A stretch of 46,251 nt of DNA from Chitinophagaceae bacterium (GCA_014379965.1 JACMKU010000105.1:1-46251); one strand, 5' to 3'; positions 34,457-41,835 are shown, counted from the first letter of the stretch. Translations and numbers: made by a program. Notes: generated from the sequence alone by a model not told the origin.

Positions 34457-34966
34457 TTACGAAACCTGCCTGGCAAGTACAATCTTTTTCGCCAGCCAGC
34501 TATCCTTAACCGGGATGATCCATTTGCTTTCCAAATCCTCCTTTGTGTCTACAAGGTTGTTGAAGTACAAAGTCTCGCCATCGACGAAGCCGTTATCGAC
34601 CGCATATTGCAATTGAGAGAATGGAAGGAGTTGGACCTTGTCTTTGATTACGAATGCCAGCGCGGTCCTGTCAAACATATTTACTCCAAATCTCTGTTCG
34701 ATATCCTTTATCAGGCGTACAGAGCTATCGGTGCTGCATCCACTCACACTTGTAGACTGGTCAGCCATAAGGACCACGAACTGCCCGAAGAAAAGGTAAG
34801 CGCCACCTTTTACAGTTTCGCCATGACTTTTCCAATGAGTGGCAAATTCATTTAAAATTTCTTCTACCTCGAGTGCCTCATTCATCGTAAACAGCCTGTT
34901 TGACTGATACACCCAAACTTTGGAGGCAGGATGGAAACTATTTTCAAGTTCGTAATTCAACTTCAT
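34457..34966 (-). CDS. conserved Bacteroidota protein (often mislabelled 'ABC transporter ATPase')
   Basis: 169 residues, soluble, no signal peptide. Recognisable family landmarks are SKVWVYQSNRLFTMNEALEV near the start, the central SVSGCSTDSSVRLIKDIEQR with a Gly-Cys-Ser pair, FGVNMFDRTALAF, and the ending LYFNNLVDTKEDLESKWIIP. The family occurs across Bacteroidota. Some database entries call it an ABC transporter ATPase, but no Walker motifs are present, so that name is wrong. Function unknown. The leader lies next to the F array (34989-35129). Confidence 0.78.
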   Translation of the reverse strand: MKLNYELENSFHPASKVWVYQSNRLFTMNEALEVEEILNEFATHWKSHGETVKGGAYLFFGQFVVLMADQSTSVSGCSTDSSVRLIKDIEQRFGVNMFDRTALAFVIKDKVQLLPFSQLQYAVDNGFVDGETLYFNNLVDTKEDLESKWIIPVKDSWLAKKIVLARQVS

Positions 34967-34988
34967 ACCGCGAAATTACGATTTTCGC

Positions 34989-35129
34989 GTTTAACACTTA
35001 GCGTTTAACGTTTAACGTTCTTCAGCCAGAGACTTTAATAAAGTGTAGAAAATTGCCTTATATGGACAGTTCAATGTGTTCAAGAATGTTGAATCTTATG
35101 AACGTTAAACCCTTAAACGTTAAACGTTC
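34989..35129. repeat. inverted GTTTAAC heptamer array after the CCG-domain gene
   Basis: Left arm 34989-35022 ends GTTTAACGTTTAACGTTCTT. Right arm 35100-35129 begins GAACGTTAAACCCTTAAACG. The spacer is 77 nt and, on the minus strand, contains AAGATTCAAC and TTGAACTGTCC. Both motifs occur in the same order in the spacer of the array at 38104-38201. The right arm extends into the coding region of the CCG-domain gene, providing its last five codons and stop. Confidence 0.85.
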
Positions 35130-35904
35130 TCATCGACCTTTCCACCATCTCCGCAATATCCAAAACCTGCACACTATCTTCCTTCTCCGCCAGTTTCACA
35201 CCATCCGTCATCATTGTGTTGCAGAAGGGGCATGCTGCGGCGATGATTTCGGCCCCGGTGCCAATGGCTTCTTCCCCGCGTTCGATATTGATCCGTTTAT
35301 TGCCTTTTTCCTCTTCCTTGAACATCTGCGCGCCGCCGGCTCCACAGCAGAGACCTTTGCTTCGGCATCTTTTCATCTCGACCAGTTCGCCGTCCAACGC
35401 TTCAAGCACTTTCCTCGGCGCATCGTAAATATCATTTGCCCGACCTAGATAGCAGCTATCGTGGTAGGTGATTCGTTTGCCTTTGAAGTATCCACCCTCC
35501 TGTAATCTTATCTTTCCTTCGTCGATCAATTGTTGCAGGAAGACGGAGTGATGGATCACGTCATAATTACCTCCGAGCACGGGGTACTCGTTCTTGAAGA
35601 TGTTGAAGCAGTGGGGGCAGGCAGTTACTATCTTCTTGATGCCGTAATTATTTAGCACCTGGATATTTTGATACGCCATCATATGAAACATGAACTCATT
35701 GCCCGCTCTCCGCACCGGATCACCCGTACACATTTCTTCTTTTCCCAATATGGCATAATTAATTCCGACTTTATCGAGTATGGTTGCAAACGCCTTCGTA
35801 ATCTTCTGCGCACGCTGATCAAAACTACCTGAGCATCCTACCCAGAAAAGAATCTCGGGAGACTTGCCTTCGGCGGATAGCTCGGCTACGGTAGGAACAT
35901 GCAT
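35113..35904 (-). CDS. (Fe-S)-binding protein with two CCG (heterodisulfide reductase-type) domains
   Basis: 263 residues from ATG 35904 (MHVPTVAELSAEGKSPEILF). It has two cysteine-rich modules: the first has WVGCSGSF ... CTGDPVRRAGN ... TACPHCFN, the second HDSCYLGRAND ... GLCCGAGGAQMFK ... ACPFCNTMM. These are the CCG domains of HdrB, GlpC and LutA-type proteins, which bind a non-cubane or [4Fe-4S] cluster. Its usual partner in Bacteroidota is the membrane Fe-S protein, here found 2.6 kb away at 38554. The last codons (RTFNV-stop) are part of the GTTTAAC array. A TATATTTG box lies 15 nt upstream of the start. Confidence 0.9.
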   Translation of the reverse strand: MHVPTVAELSAEGKSPEILFWVGCSGSFDQRAQKITKAFATILDKVGINYAILGKEEMCTGDPVRRAGNEFMFHMMAYQNIQVLNNYGIKKIVTACPHCFNIFKNEYPVLGGNYDVIHHSVFLQQLIDEGKIRLQEGGYFKGKRITYHDSCYLGRANDIYDAPRKVLEALDGELVEMKRCRSKGLCCGAGGAQMFKEEEKGNKRINIERGEEAIGTGAEIIAAACPFCNTMMTDGVKLAEKEDSVQVLDIAEMVERSMRTFNV

Positions 35905-35919
35905 GTGGGAAATTTGTTC

Positions 35920-35927
35920 CAAATATA
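35920..35927 (-). promoter_or_regulatory. -7 promoter box TATATTTG upstream of the CCG-domain gene
   Basis: Exact TAnnTTTG match on the minus strand, 15 nt before ATG 35904. The CCTATTG words of the adjacent array put a TTG about 21 nt upstream, where a -33 element would sit, because the 7-nt period offers a TTG at regular steps. Confidence 0.55.
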
Positions 35928-35941
35928 GCAAATGGAAGAAT

Positions 35942-36047
35942 CAATAGGCAATAGGCAATAGCCAATAGGCAATAGGCAATAGGCAATAGGCAATAGCCAA
36001 TAGCCAACCGCGCATTTGCCCATTGCCCATTGCCCATTGCCTATTGG
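35942..36047. repeat. inverted CAATAGG heptamer array in a divergent promoter region
   Basis: Left arm 35942-36006 has nine heptamers (CAATAGG or CAATAGC). Right arm 36016-36047 has inverse words (CCCATTG three times, then CCTATTG). The spacer is only about 10 nt, so this is the tightest hairpin of the set. It lies between the promoters of the CCG-domain gene and the ATP-grasp gene. Confidence 0.88.
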
Positions 36048-36108
36048 TTATTCCTTACTGCGATTGAATTTCATTGGAAAAATAATCGTCTCCAGACCTC
36101 TATTGCTT

Positions 36109-36116
36109 TATTTTTG
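36109..36116 (+). promoter_or_regulatory. -7 promoter box TATTTTTG upstream of the ATP-grasp gene
   Basis: Exact TAnnTTTG match 10 nt before the ATG at 36127. A good -33 element is not visible. Confidence 0.4.
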
Positions 36117-36126
36117 TAAACTACTG

Positions 36127-37170
36127 ATGAGGATTAAAAAAATTTTCGAAGTTTTGACCAATTGGGAGCTCTGGAACTTTTATGTTCTTTATTTTCCCAT
36201 CAGCCCTGTCTGGTTCTGGTATTGCGTTCGTAGTGGATCACTCTGGTTCTTCAGCTCATCCAATCCAACCATCAAGTTTGGCGGCTTTCATGGAGAAGGT
36301 AAGAAAGAAATGTACGACCAGCTGCCGCCGGATCTCGTCCCTCGAACGATCTATATTATGCATGACTGGCCTTTCGACGACGTAAAAAAGAAAGTACATG
36401 ATGCGGGTTTCCGTTATCCCTTTATCGTTAAGCCGGATGTGGGAATGAAAGGCATCCTGTTTCGTAAAATCGATACAGAGGATCAGTTGATGAAATACCA
36501 CGAACGCATCCCGGTAGAATACATCGTACAGGACCTGGTAGAGATGCCTGTCGAGGTGAGTGTCTTTTATTATCGACACCCTGCGGAAAAAAAAGGAGTG
36601 GTCAGCGGATTCATACACAAAGAGCTCTTACAAGTGAAAGGTGATGGCGAAGCCACCTTAAGACAACTGATCGAAAGGCACCCACGCGCGAAGTTCAGGC
36701 TCGAGGAAATGGAACATCGCCATGGACACCGTTTCGACAGGGTGATACCCAAAGACGAAATATTTTACCTATCATACGCGGGTAACCACAATCGCGGCGC
36801 TCACTTCACCAATCTCCATAGAGAAATCGACGAGGACATCCATCGGGTATTCGATGAGCTTAGTCATTATAACAACCAGTTCTTCTACGGCAGGTACGAT
36901 ATAAAAGCTAACTCCATCGACGATGTAAAGAAGGGTAGGGACTTCCGCATCCTCGAGTTTAATGGCTCAGGTGCCGAGCCGAATCACATTTATGACTGTG
37001 GAATGAGCCTGTGGCAAGCGTATGGCGTGATCCTCGAACACTGGAGGGCGCTCTTTCGCATCAGCAGGTACAATCACAGGAACGGCACTCCATATTGGTC
37101 ATTTCGCAAAGGCAAACGCTTCCTAAAGGAGGCTAATAGACACTTCAAACTGCTTGAAAGTTTCGATTGA
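36127..37170 (+). CDS. ATP-grasp family protein with N-terminal hydrophobic segment
   Basis: 347 residues from ATG 36127 (MRIKKIFEVLTNWELWNF). The frame is open from 36016 only because the right arm of the CAATAGG array is translated (MPIAHCPLPIGYS). A hydrophobic aromatic-rich stretch lies at about 15-45 (NFYVLYFPISPVWFWYCVRS). The ATP-grasp fold follows: FRYPFIVKPDVGMKGILFRK (nucleotide-binding lysine), EYIVQDLVEMPVEVSVFYY, and the metal-binding ILEFNGSGAEPNHIYD. Relatives include D-Ala-D-Ala ligase and carboxylate-amine ligases. The substrate is unknown. The stop is followed within 3 nt by the 36-bp inverted repeat. Confidence 0.8.
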   Translation: MRIKKIFEVLTNWELWNFYVLYFPISPVWFWYCVRSGSLWFFSSSNPTIKFGGFHGEGKKEMYDQLPPDLVPRTIYIMHDWPFDDVKKKVHDAGFRYPFIVKPDVGMKGILFRKIDTEDQLMKYHERIPVEYIVQDLVEMPVEVSVFYYRHPAEKKGVVSGFIHKELLQVKGDGEATLRQLIERHPRAKFRLEEMEHRHGHRFDRVIPKDEIFYLSYAGNHNRGAHFTNLHREIDEDIHRVFDELSHYNNQFFYGRYDIKANSIDDVKKGRDFRILEFNGSGAEPNHIYDCGMSLWQAYGVILEHWRALFRISRYNHRNGTPYWSFRKGKRFLKEANRHFKLLESFD

Positions 37171-37173
37171 TGA

Positions 37174-37301
37174 CGTTTAACGTTTAAGGGTTTAACGTTT
37201 AACGTTCTTACAATGGAACTTTTCCCTAAATAATCGGGGCGATAAAGAAGGATCTTTCCCGTTTTAAGAACGTTAAACGTTAAACCCTTAAACGTTAAAC
37301 G
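37174..37301. repeat. perfect 36-bp inverted GTTTAAC heptamer array
   Basis: Left arm 37174-37209 and right arm 37266-37301 are exact reverse complements over 36 bp (CGTTTAACGTTTAAGGGTTT and on to GTTCTT). The spacer is 56 nt and contains AAGGATCTTTCCCG. The element begins 3 nt after the stop of the ATP-grasp gene and ends 50 nt before the LysE-like gene. Its words and its terminal GTTCTT match the arms at 34989 and 38173. Confidence 0.95.
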
Positions 37302-37351
37302 AAAAGAAATCTACAGAATCAGGAAACATTCCGTTTCCGTATTTTCGTTTC

Positions 37352-38077
37352 ATGCTTTATCTGAAGAAGATTTTTTTTACTGGAATGCTGGTAAGTTTTC
37401 TTGGATCCTTGCCGTTGGGGACACTCAACATAGCAGCCATGCAGATATCCATCTCCGATGGAATCCGGGCTGCAATTCTTTTTTCTTTGGGAAGCCTGCT
37501 TGCCGAGATTGCGTACGTACGACTTTCGCTGGTGGCCATGGATTGGATCAGGAAACAGGAAAGATTATTCAAAATATTAGAGTGGGTGACATTGGCTATC
37601 GTGGTAGCGTTGGCCGCATCGAGTTTCTACGCCGCACTGCATCCTTCCGTTGAGAAGAACGTTGTACTTGATAGCCCCTTACCTAAATTCGTTCTTGGAC
37701 TAACTATGAGCGCGCTCAACCCCGTGCAGATTCCATTCTGGTTTGGTTGGAGTACCGTCCTCTTCACAAAGAAAATATTACTACCTCGACCGGATTATTA
37801 CAACGCCTACATTTTAGGAATTGGCCTTGGTACCTTACTGGGCAATTGTCTATTCATCTTTGGAGGATTGCTCATTGGAAGCAGGATCAAGAATAATCAA
37901 CATATCCTTAACTGGGTCATAGGTGGAATATTCGCCATTACTGCACTCATACAAATCTGGAAAATGTTCATGAAGAAAGATGCAGTTCATCAAATTCAAC
38001 ACCCAGAAGAGGTGACCCACAGATTCGAAGATCGTATCCTGGAAATGACGGACGATGATAGGAAGGAGGGAGACTAG
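37352..38077 (+). CDS. LysE-type translocator-like membrane protein
   Basis: 241 residues with about six membrane helices. The LysE signature is in helix one and its loop (LVSFLGSLPLGTLNIAAMQI), followed by LFSLGSLLAEIAYVRLSLVA. A second proline-containing segment comes in the middle (GLTMSALNPVQIPFWFGWST), then GIGLGTLLGNCLFIFGGLLI. The last ~35 residues are charged and cytoplasmic. LysE/RhtB relatives export amino acids; this branch is divergent and its cargo is unknown. It lies between two GTTTAA arrays (37174-37301 and 38104-38201). Confidence 0.8.
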   Translation: MLYLKKIFFTGMLVSFLGSLPLGTLNIAAMQISISDGIRAAILFSLGSLLAEIAYVRLSLVAMDWIRKQERLFKILEWVTLAIVVALAASSFYAALHPSVEKNVVLDSPLPKFVLGLTMSALNPVQIPFWFGWSTVLFTKKILLPRPDYYNAYILGIGLGTLLGNCLFIFGGLLIGSRIKNNQHILNWVIGGIFAITALIQIWKMFMKKDAVHQIQHPEEVTHRFEDRILEMTDDDRKEGD

Positions 38078-38103
38078 GTGTTTGGGGTTTCCTTTTTGTT
38101 TGA

Positions 38104-38201
38104 GTTTAAGAGTTTAAGTGTTTAATGGTTTAATAGTTCTGGCAAGGGAAGATTCAATGAACTGTCGAACTCAAGAACGTTAAACGTTAAACCCTTAAAC
38201 G
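38104..38201. repeat. inverted GTTTAA word array between the LysE-like and cupin genes
   Basis: Left arm 38104-38142 is GTTTAAGA, GTTTAAGT, GTTTAATG, GTTTAATA, GTTCTGG. Right arm 38173-38201 starts AAGAACGTTAAACGTTAAAC and matches the right arm at 37266 exactly over 29 nt. The short spacer reads GAAGATTCAATGAACTGTCG. It fills the gap between convergent genes. Confidence 0.85.
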
Positions 38202-38211
38202 ATTAGCACGT

Positions 38212-38541
38212 TCAATCCACAATAAACAATCTACACCCCATCAACGTGCTGCTCCGGTGCGCCTCATTATCATCTCCCACAAAATAGCACATGCCCTGTT
38301 GCAATCGCAGTACCCTGCCATCTTTTAATTCGGTATCCATCTCTCCTTGAAAGCAAAAGATTATGTGTCCCTTGTTGCACCAGTGATCTGCCTTATACCC
38401 CGGACTGTATTCTACCATACGCACACGAATGTCGTTTACCATTTGAGTTCGCCAGAGTGCGAATCCCGTTTCACCAGGATGTTCTTCGGGCGGTATAGTT
38501 GACCAGTTGAGGGTCTCGAAAGGATAGGGAGCGATTTTCAT
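38212..38541 (-). CDS. DHWC-motif cupin-fold protein
   Basis: 109 residues, the length of a single cupin barrel. The hallmark is the metal-site segment YSPGYKADHWCNKGHIIFCF, followed by QGEMDTELKDGRVLRLQQGM and YFVGDDNEAHRSSTLMGCRL; the histidines in DHWC..GH and in EAHRS are the likely metal ligands. Databases hold it as a 'DHCW motif cupin fold protein' with no known substrate. It is convergent to the LysE-like gene and lies 12 nt downstream of the membrane Fe-S gene stop, on the same strand. Confidence 0.85.
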   Translation of the reverse strand: MKIAPYPFETLNWSTIPPEEHPGETGFALWRTQMVNDIRVRMVEYSPGYKADHWCNKGHIIFCFQGEMDTELKDGRVLRLQQGMCYFVGDDNEAHRSSTLMGCRLFIVD

Positions 38542-38553
38542 CTTGTCTGGTGC

Positions 38554-39894
38554 TTATTTACCGGAAATTTCTTGCGCCCATTTGTCTCGTTCGTCTGGAG
38601 AAAACTTCCAGGGTGCGAAATTATTTTCAACATTACTAAACATCCCGTTCCATTCGGCAGGGGCATTGCTCTCTTCCATTACCAGGTAACGACGTAGTTG
38701 AATGATGATATCGAGTGGATCAATGCTCACGGGGCATTCTTTAACACAGGCCTGGCAGGTAGTGCAGGCACGCAATTCCTCTACGGTGATATAATCGTGC
38801 AAGAGGCTTTTGCCATCTTCGACCGGTTTATCTCCACCGTTAGATCGATTACCTTTTCCTAACTCTTCCATGCGATCTCTCGTGTCCATCATGATTTTGC
38901 GAGGTGACAGTAATTTGCCCGTAATGTTTGCGGGACATGCAGCCGAACATCTGCCGCATTCGGTACAACTATATGCATCGAGTAGATTCTTCCAACTCAG
39001 ATCTCCCACGTCCTTTGCTCCGAACTTGCGGGGCGGTCCGGTTTCCGTGCCCGATGGAGGTGCCAATTCAGGTTGCATGGCGTATAATACCTCGTTCTGT
39101 ACCGAAGGCATGTTCTCAATCTCGCCCATTGGTTCCAACTTTGCATAGTAGGCATTTGGAAAGGCGAGTATAATGTGGAGATGCTTAGAATATGGAAGGT
39201 AATTGAGGAAGGCGAAGATCCCGATGATGTGCAACCACCAGCAAATACGCTCTACTAATATGAGTTGATCATTTCCCAGGCCGTTAAGTAGCGGATGCAG
39301 GTACTGCGAGAACAAAAAATTTCCTGTAGGATTGGCTGCGTAATGCTCCGCGCCCCTTGACTGCAGGACGGTATCGCTGGCATTCAGCATTAGGAAGAGC
39401 GTCATCAGCACAATTTCGGTGATGAGAATATAGTTGGCGTCACTACGTGGCCACCCGTCGAGGTCGCGGCTGATGAATCTGCGAAGCTTGATAATATTTC
39501 TTCTAATGAGAAAAATCGCGCACGCTAGGATGACCAATACAGCGAGCACCTCGAATGTATTGATCAGGATGCCATAGAGGGCTCCCAGGGGTGCGGCAAA
39601 TAAACGATGTGTTCCTAATATTCCATCCAGCACTATTTCCAGCACCTCGATGTTGATGATGATGAAGCCTGCATAAACGAAGAAATGGAGTATCGCCACC
39701 ACTGGATTACGAAACATTTTCTTCTGCCCAAATGCGAGCAATAAAACGTTCTTCCATCTCCGGCCAGGGTTGTCATTCAGGTCCTCAGCTTGACCCATCC
39801 GTATGTTGCGTATGATATCCTTGGTCTTCCTGGCAAACATCCAGACCGATACGACGCTGACGAGGATAAATAAAATTTGTTGGACAAGTTGCAT
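38554..39894 (-). CDS. membrane-bound (Fe-S)-binding protein, HdrC/NarI-like plus two 4Fe-4S sites
   Basis: 446 residues. Residues 1-260 carry about six membrane helices, including NPVVAILHFFVYAGFIIINI and a helix pair with His residues suitable for haem (AILHFF, LHIIGIFAFLNYLPYSKHLH). The C-terminal part has two [4Fe-4S] motifs: CTECGRCSAACPANITGK and CTTCQACVKECPVSIDPLD. Such proteins pass electrons between quinones and a CCG-domain partner, here most likely the protein at 35113-35904. Three unrelated genes lie between the two halves, which are usually adjacent. Electron donor and acceptor are unknown. Confidence 0.88.
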   Translation of the reverse strand: MQLVQQILFILVSVVSVWMFARKTKDIIRNIRMGQAEDLNDNPGRRWKNVLLLAFGQKKMFRNPVVAILHFFVYAGFIIINIEVLEIVLDGILGTHRLFAAPLGALYGILINTFEVLAVLVILACAIFLIRRNIIKLRRFISRDLDGWPRSDANYILITEIVLMTLFLMLNASDTVLQSRGAEHYAANPTGNFLFSQYLHPLLNGLGNDQLILVERICWWLHIIGIFAFLNYLPYSKHLHIILAFPNAYYAKLEPMGEIENMPSVQNEVLYAMQPELAPPSGTETGPPRKFGAKDVGDLSWKNLLDAYSCTECGRCSAACPANITGKLLSPRKIMMDTRDRMEELGKGNRSNGGDKPVEDGKSLLHDYITVEELRACTTCQACVKECPVSIDPLDIIIQLRRYLVMEESNAPAEWNGMFSNVENNFAPWKFSPDERDKWAQEISGK

Positions 39895-39958
39895 AGCGAT
39901 GGGTTACAAACGCTAATTTACGGGTTGTAAAATTTTCGCAGGTATTATTTATTACACT

Positions 39959-40453
39959 ATGCCAAAGAAATACATTCTCGATAGGTCCATCGCCGATAAG
40001 AAGCTTAGACGAATGGCCCTGGAAATTATCGAACACAACCAGGATGAAAAGCAGGTTATACTCGCTGGTATAAGGGAGAGCGGGAGCGTTGTGGCTAAAT
40101 GCATACAACGCCTCCTGTCAGATATAGCTGGCATGGAGACTGAATTGATTAGCATCTCACTTGATAAGAAAGAGCCCCGGGAAGTTACCCTAAGTAAGAA
40201 AATTGATTTCAATGACAGGGTTGTAATCGTCGTCGACGATGTGGCTAACAGCGGTCGCACCTTATTATATGCGATGAAGCCATTCCTCGAGTATCATCCA
40301 AAAAAGATCCAGACGCTCGTTCTCGTCGGGCGCAGCCACAACTCGTTTCCCGTTCATCCGGATTATGTGGGTCTTACTATAGCTACTACACTGCAGGAAC
40401 ATATTTATGTGGAAGTAGATGAAGAAAGCGTTTTGGGAGCGTATATGAAATAG
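39959..40453 (+). CDS. PyrR-like phosphoribosyltransferase family protein
   Basis: 164 residues of the type I PRTase fold. The PRPP-binding motif is VVIVVDDVANSGRTLLYAM with the acidic pair at 93-94. The start YILDRSIADKKLRRMALEII, then VILAGIRESGSVVAKCIQRL and the late HPDYVGLTIATTLQEHIYVE, follow the order of PyrR proteins. PyrR is a uracil phosphoribosyltransferase that also regulates pyrimidine genes in some bacteria. RNA binding cannot be judged here, and no pyr genes are adjacent. It diverges from the membrane Fe-S gene with a 64-nt gap. Confidence 0.82.
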   Translation: MPKKYILDRSIADKKLRRMALEIIEHNQDEKQVILAGIRESGSVVAKCIQRLLSDIAGMETELISISLDKKEPREVTLSKKIDFNDRVVIVVDDVANSGRTLLYAMKPFLEYHPKKIQTLVLVGRSHNSFPVHPDYVGLTIATTLQEHIYVEVDEESVLGAYMK

Positions 40454-40538
40454 GTAGTTCCGAAGAGTCAATATTGCACCTTGATAAATTCGGGAACGGA
40501 TGCGTGAGGACACACATCCGGGCACTATGCTTAATCAA

Positions 40539-40557
40539 CCCCGGATCAAGTCCGGGG
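40539..40557. repeat. inverted repeat CCCCGGATCAAGTCCGGGG
   Basis: 7-bp arms CCCCGGA/TCCGGGG around TCAAG. The sequence is a dispersed hairpin repeat known, from memory, in many bacterial genomes. It lies in the PRTase/AraC gap (40454-40671), next to a TCAACTCAA array. It could act as a weak terminator-like hairpin but has no T run. Confidence 0.7.
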
Positions 40558-40571
40558 CGGGGTAATAAACC

Positions 40572-40612
40572 CAATCAACTCAGTCAACTCAATCAACTCA
40601 ACAAGCCGTTCA
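40572..40612. repeat. CAATCAACT 9-nt word array
   Basis: Three 9-nt words (CAATCAACT, CAGTCAACT, CAATCAACT) followed by CAACAAGCCGTTCAT. The ending GCCGTTCAT also ends the related array at 45187-45225. Translation of this DNA causes the false N-terminal extension of the AraC ORF. Confidence 0.7.
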
Positions 40613-40671
40613 TCCAAATTCCCCGCAACCAATGGTCGTTTTTTCTCAATTTGAAAGAGAAAATTACTTTC

Positions 40672-41835
40672 ATGTCGGGTCAACTGAGTATTTTCCTTCT
40701 TCTCTTTGGCGGCCTTCAGGGTATACTGCTGGTGCTATTTCTTATTCGTAGGAAATTCTATCGCGGAGGCTATATCTTTCTTCTGCTCTATTTCGGGATC
40801 ATGCTTCTCCAGGTCACGCTTAAAGTAATGAGTAAGGCATGGCTTTGGGAAAATTGGTCAATAATGTACAGGTTATCTTATTACCTGCCGTTACTCTATG
40901 GTCCACTGATATATCTTTTCGTCAGGCAACTCTTATTGAATAAGAGGGTAAGGGCTTTCGATTTGCTGCATTTTGTTCCATTCGTGATATTATTTGCAAA
41001 TCTTGTCGTCCAACGCATCTATGCACCTTCCTGGGACTGGGCTGGATTGCTCGATCGATCGGATAGCGGACTAACGCTGCAATTGGTCAGCCTCGCTATA
41101 TATCATTATATAGCCTGGCAACACTGGCAGCTTCATCGCGACCGGCTAAAGGACCGATTCTCGGATACTGAGCGGTTGCAAGTTAATTGGATCAGGAAGT
41201 TCATCGTGACTTCCTATATCGCATGTTCGATAGTTTCGATGGCGATATTTCTTCTTTATATGACATATCCACGAGGCATGGAATATCGATTCGCGTTTGC
41301 TTCACTTACACTGTTCATCTACTGGGTAAGCTATACTGCCCTCACTACTCCATCTGTCTTTTCTGTTATAAAAGGTTTCTCGCTGCGCGACAATCCTGCA
41401 CGAGTATTGCCTGCGCTCGTCGTGCACAGGCCCACGAAGAAGTATTCCAATTCGGGACTGGCGCAGGAAGAAGTATCTACCATAAAGAGTACTATACAGT
41501 CAATCATGGACGAGAAGAAGCCATATCTGGATCCTGCACTGACCATCAACGATCTTGCGGCACTGGCCAGGTGCAATCGACACCACCTTTCGCAAGTGCT
41601 TAACGAGTCTATCCAACGCTCGTTCTATGATTATGTGAACTACTACCGGGTGGAGGAGGCGAAGCTATTGCTTCATGATCCATCAAGAGCGAGCCATAAG
41701 ATTGCTTCGATTGCCTACGATGCAGGTTTTAATTCCCTGTCAACCTTCAATGAAGTGTTTCGGAAGACGACGGGGCAGACACCGTCTCAATATCGCAAAG
41801 GAGGTATGAAAGATTCGCAACGTCAACGTGTTTGA
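40672..41835 (+). CDS. membrane-anchored AraC-family transcriptional regulator
   Basis: 387 residues from ATG 40672 (MSGQLSIFLLLFGGLQGILL); the ORF from 40474 starts in repeat DNA. The first ~235 residues contain about seven membrane helices of the 7TM-like sensor type seen in Bacteroidota AraC proteins. The DNA-binding domain is C-terminal: first helix-turn-helix INDLAALARCNRHHLSQVLN, second IASIAYDAGFNSLSTFNEVF with the AraC signature end RKTTGQTPSQYRKGG. It likely senses a membrane or periplasmic signal. The ABC permease gene begins 202 nt downstream on the same strand and may be a target. Confidence 0.9.
   Translation: MSGQLSIFLLLFGGLQGILLVLFLIRRKFYRGGYIFLLLYFGIMLLQVTLKVMSKAWLWENWSIMYRLSYYLPLLYGPLIYLFVRQLLLNKRVRAFDLLHFVPFVILFANLVVQRIYAPSWDWAGLLDRSDSGLTLQLVSLAIYHYIAWQHWQLHRDRLKDRFSDTERLQVNWIRKFIVTSYIACSIVSMAIFLLYMTYPRGMEYRFAFASLTLFIYWVSYTALTTPSVFSVIKGFSLRDNPARVLPALVVHRPTKKYSNSGLAQEEVSTIKSTIQSIMDEKKPYLDPALTINDLAALARCNRHHLSQVLNESIQRSFYDYVNYYRVEEAKLLLHDPSRASHKIASIAYDAGFNSLSTFNEVFRKTTGQTPSQYRKGGMKDSQRQRV

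Noticed and set aside
35942..36047. Possible CRISPR array (regular short repeats)
   Set aside because: The unit is 7 nt without unique spacers, arms are inverted, and no cas genes are in the window.
37174..37301. Terminal inverted repeats of a small mobile element
   Set aside because: No target-site duplication or transposase is visible and the inner 56 nt are non-coding; a non-autonomous element is still conceivable, so it is reported under the array findings instead.
39959..40453. Functional link between the PyrR-like protein and the pyrimidine catabolic cluster
   Set aside because: The genes are about 18 kb apart and no PyrR-type attenuator could be identified upstream of the cluster.
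40474..41835. ATG 40474 as AraC regulator start
   Set aside because: The extra 66 residues come from the CCCCGGATCAAG repeat and the CAATCAACT array; the first membrane helix starts at ATG 40672.
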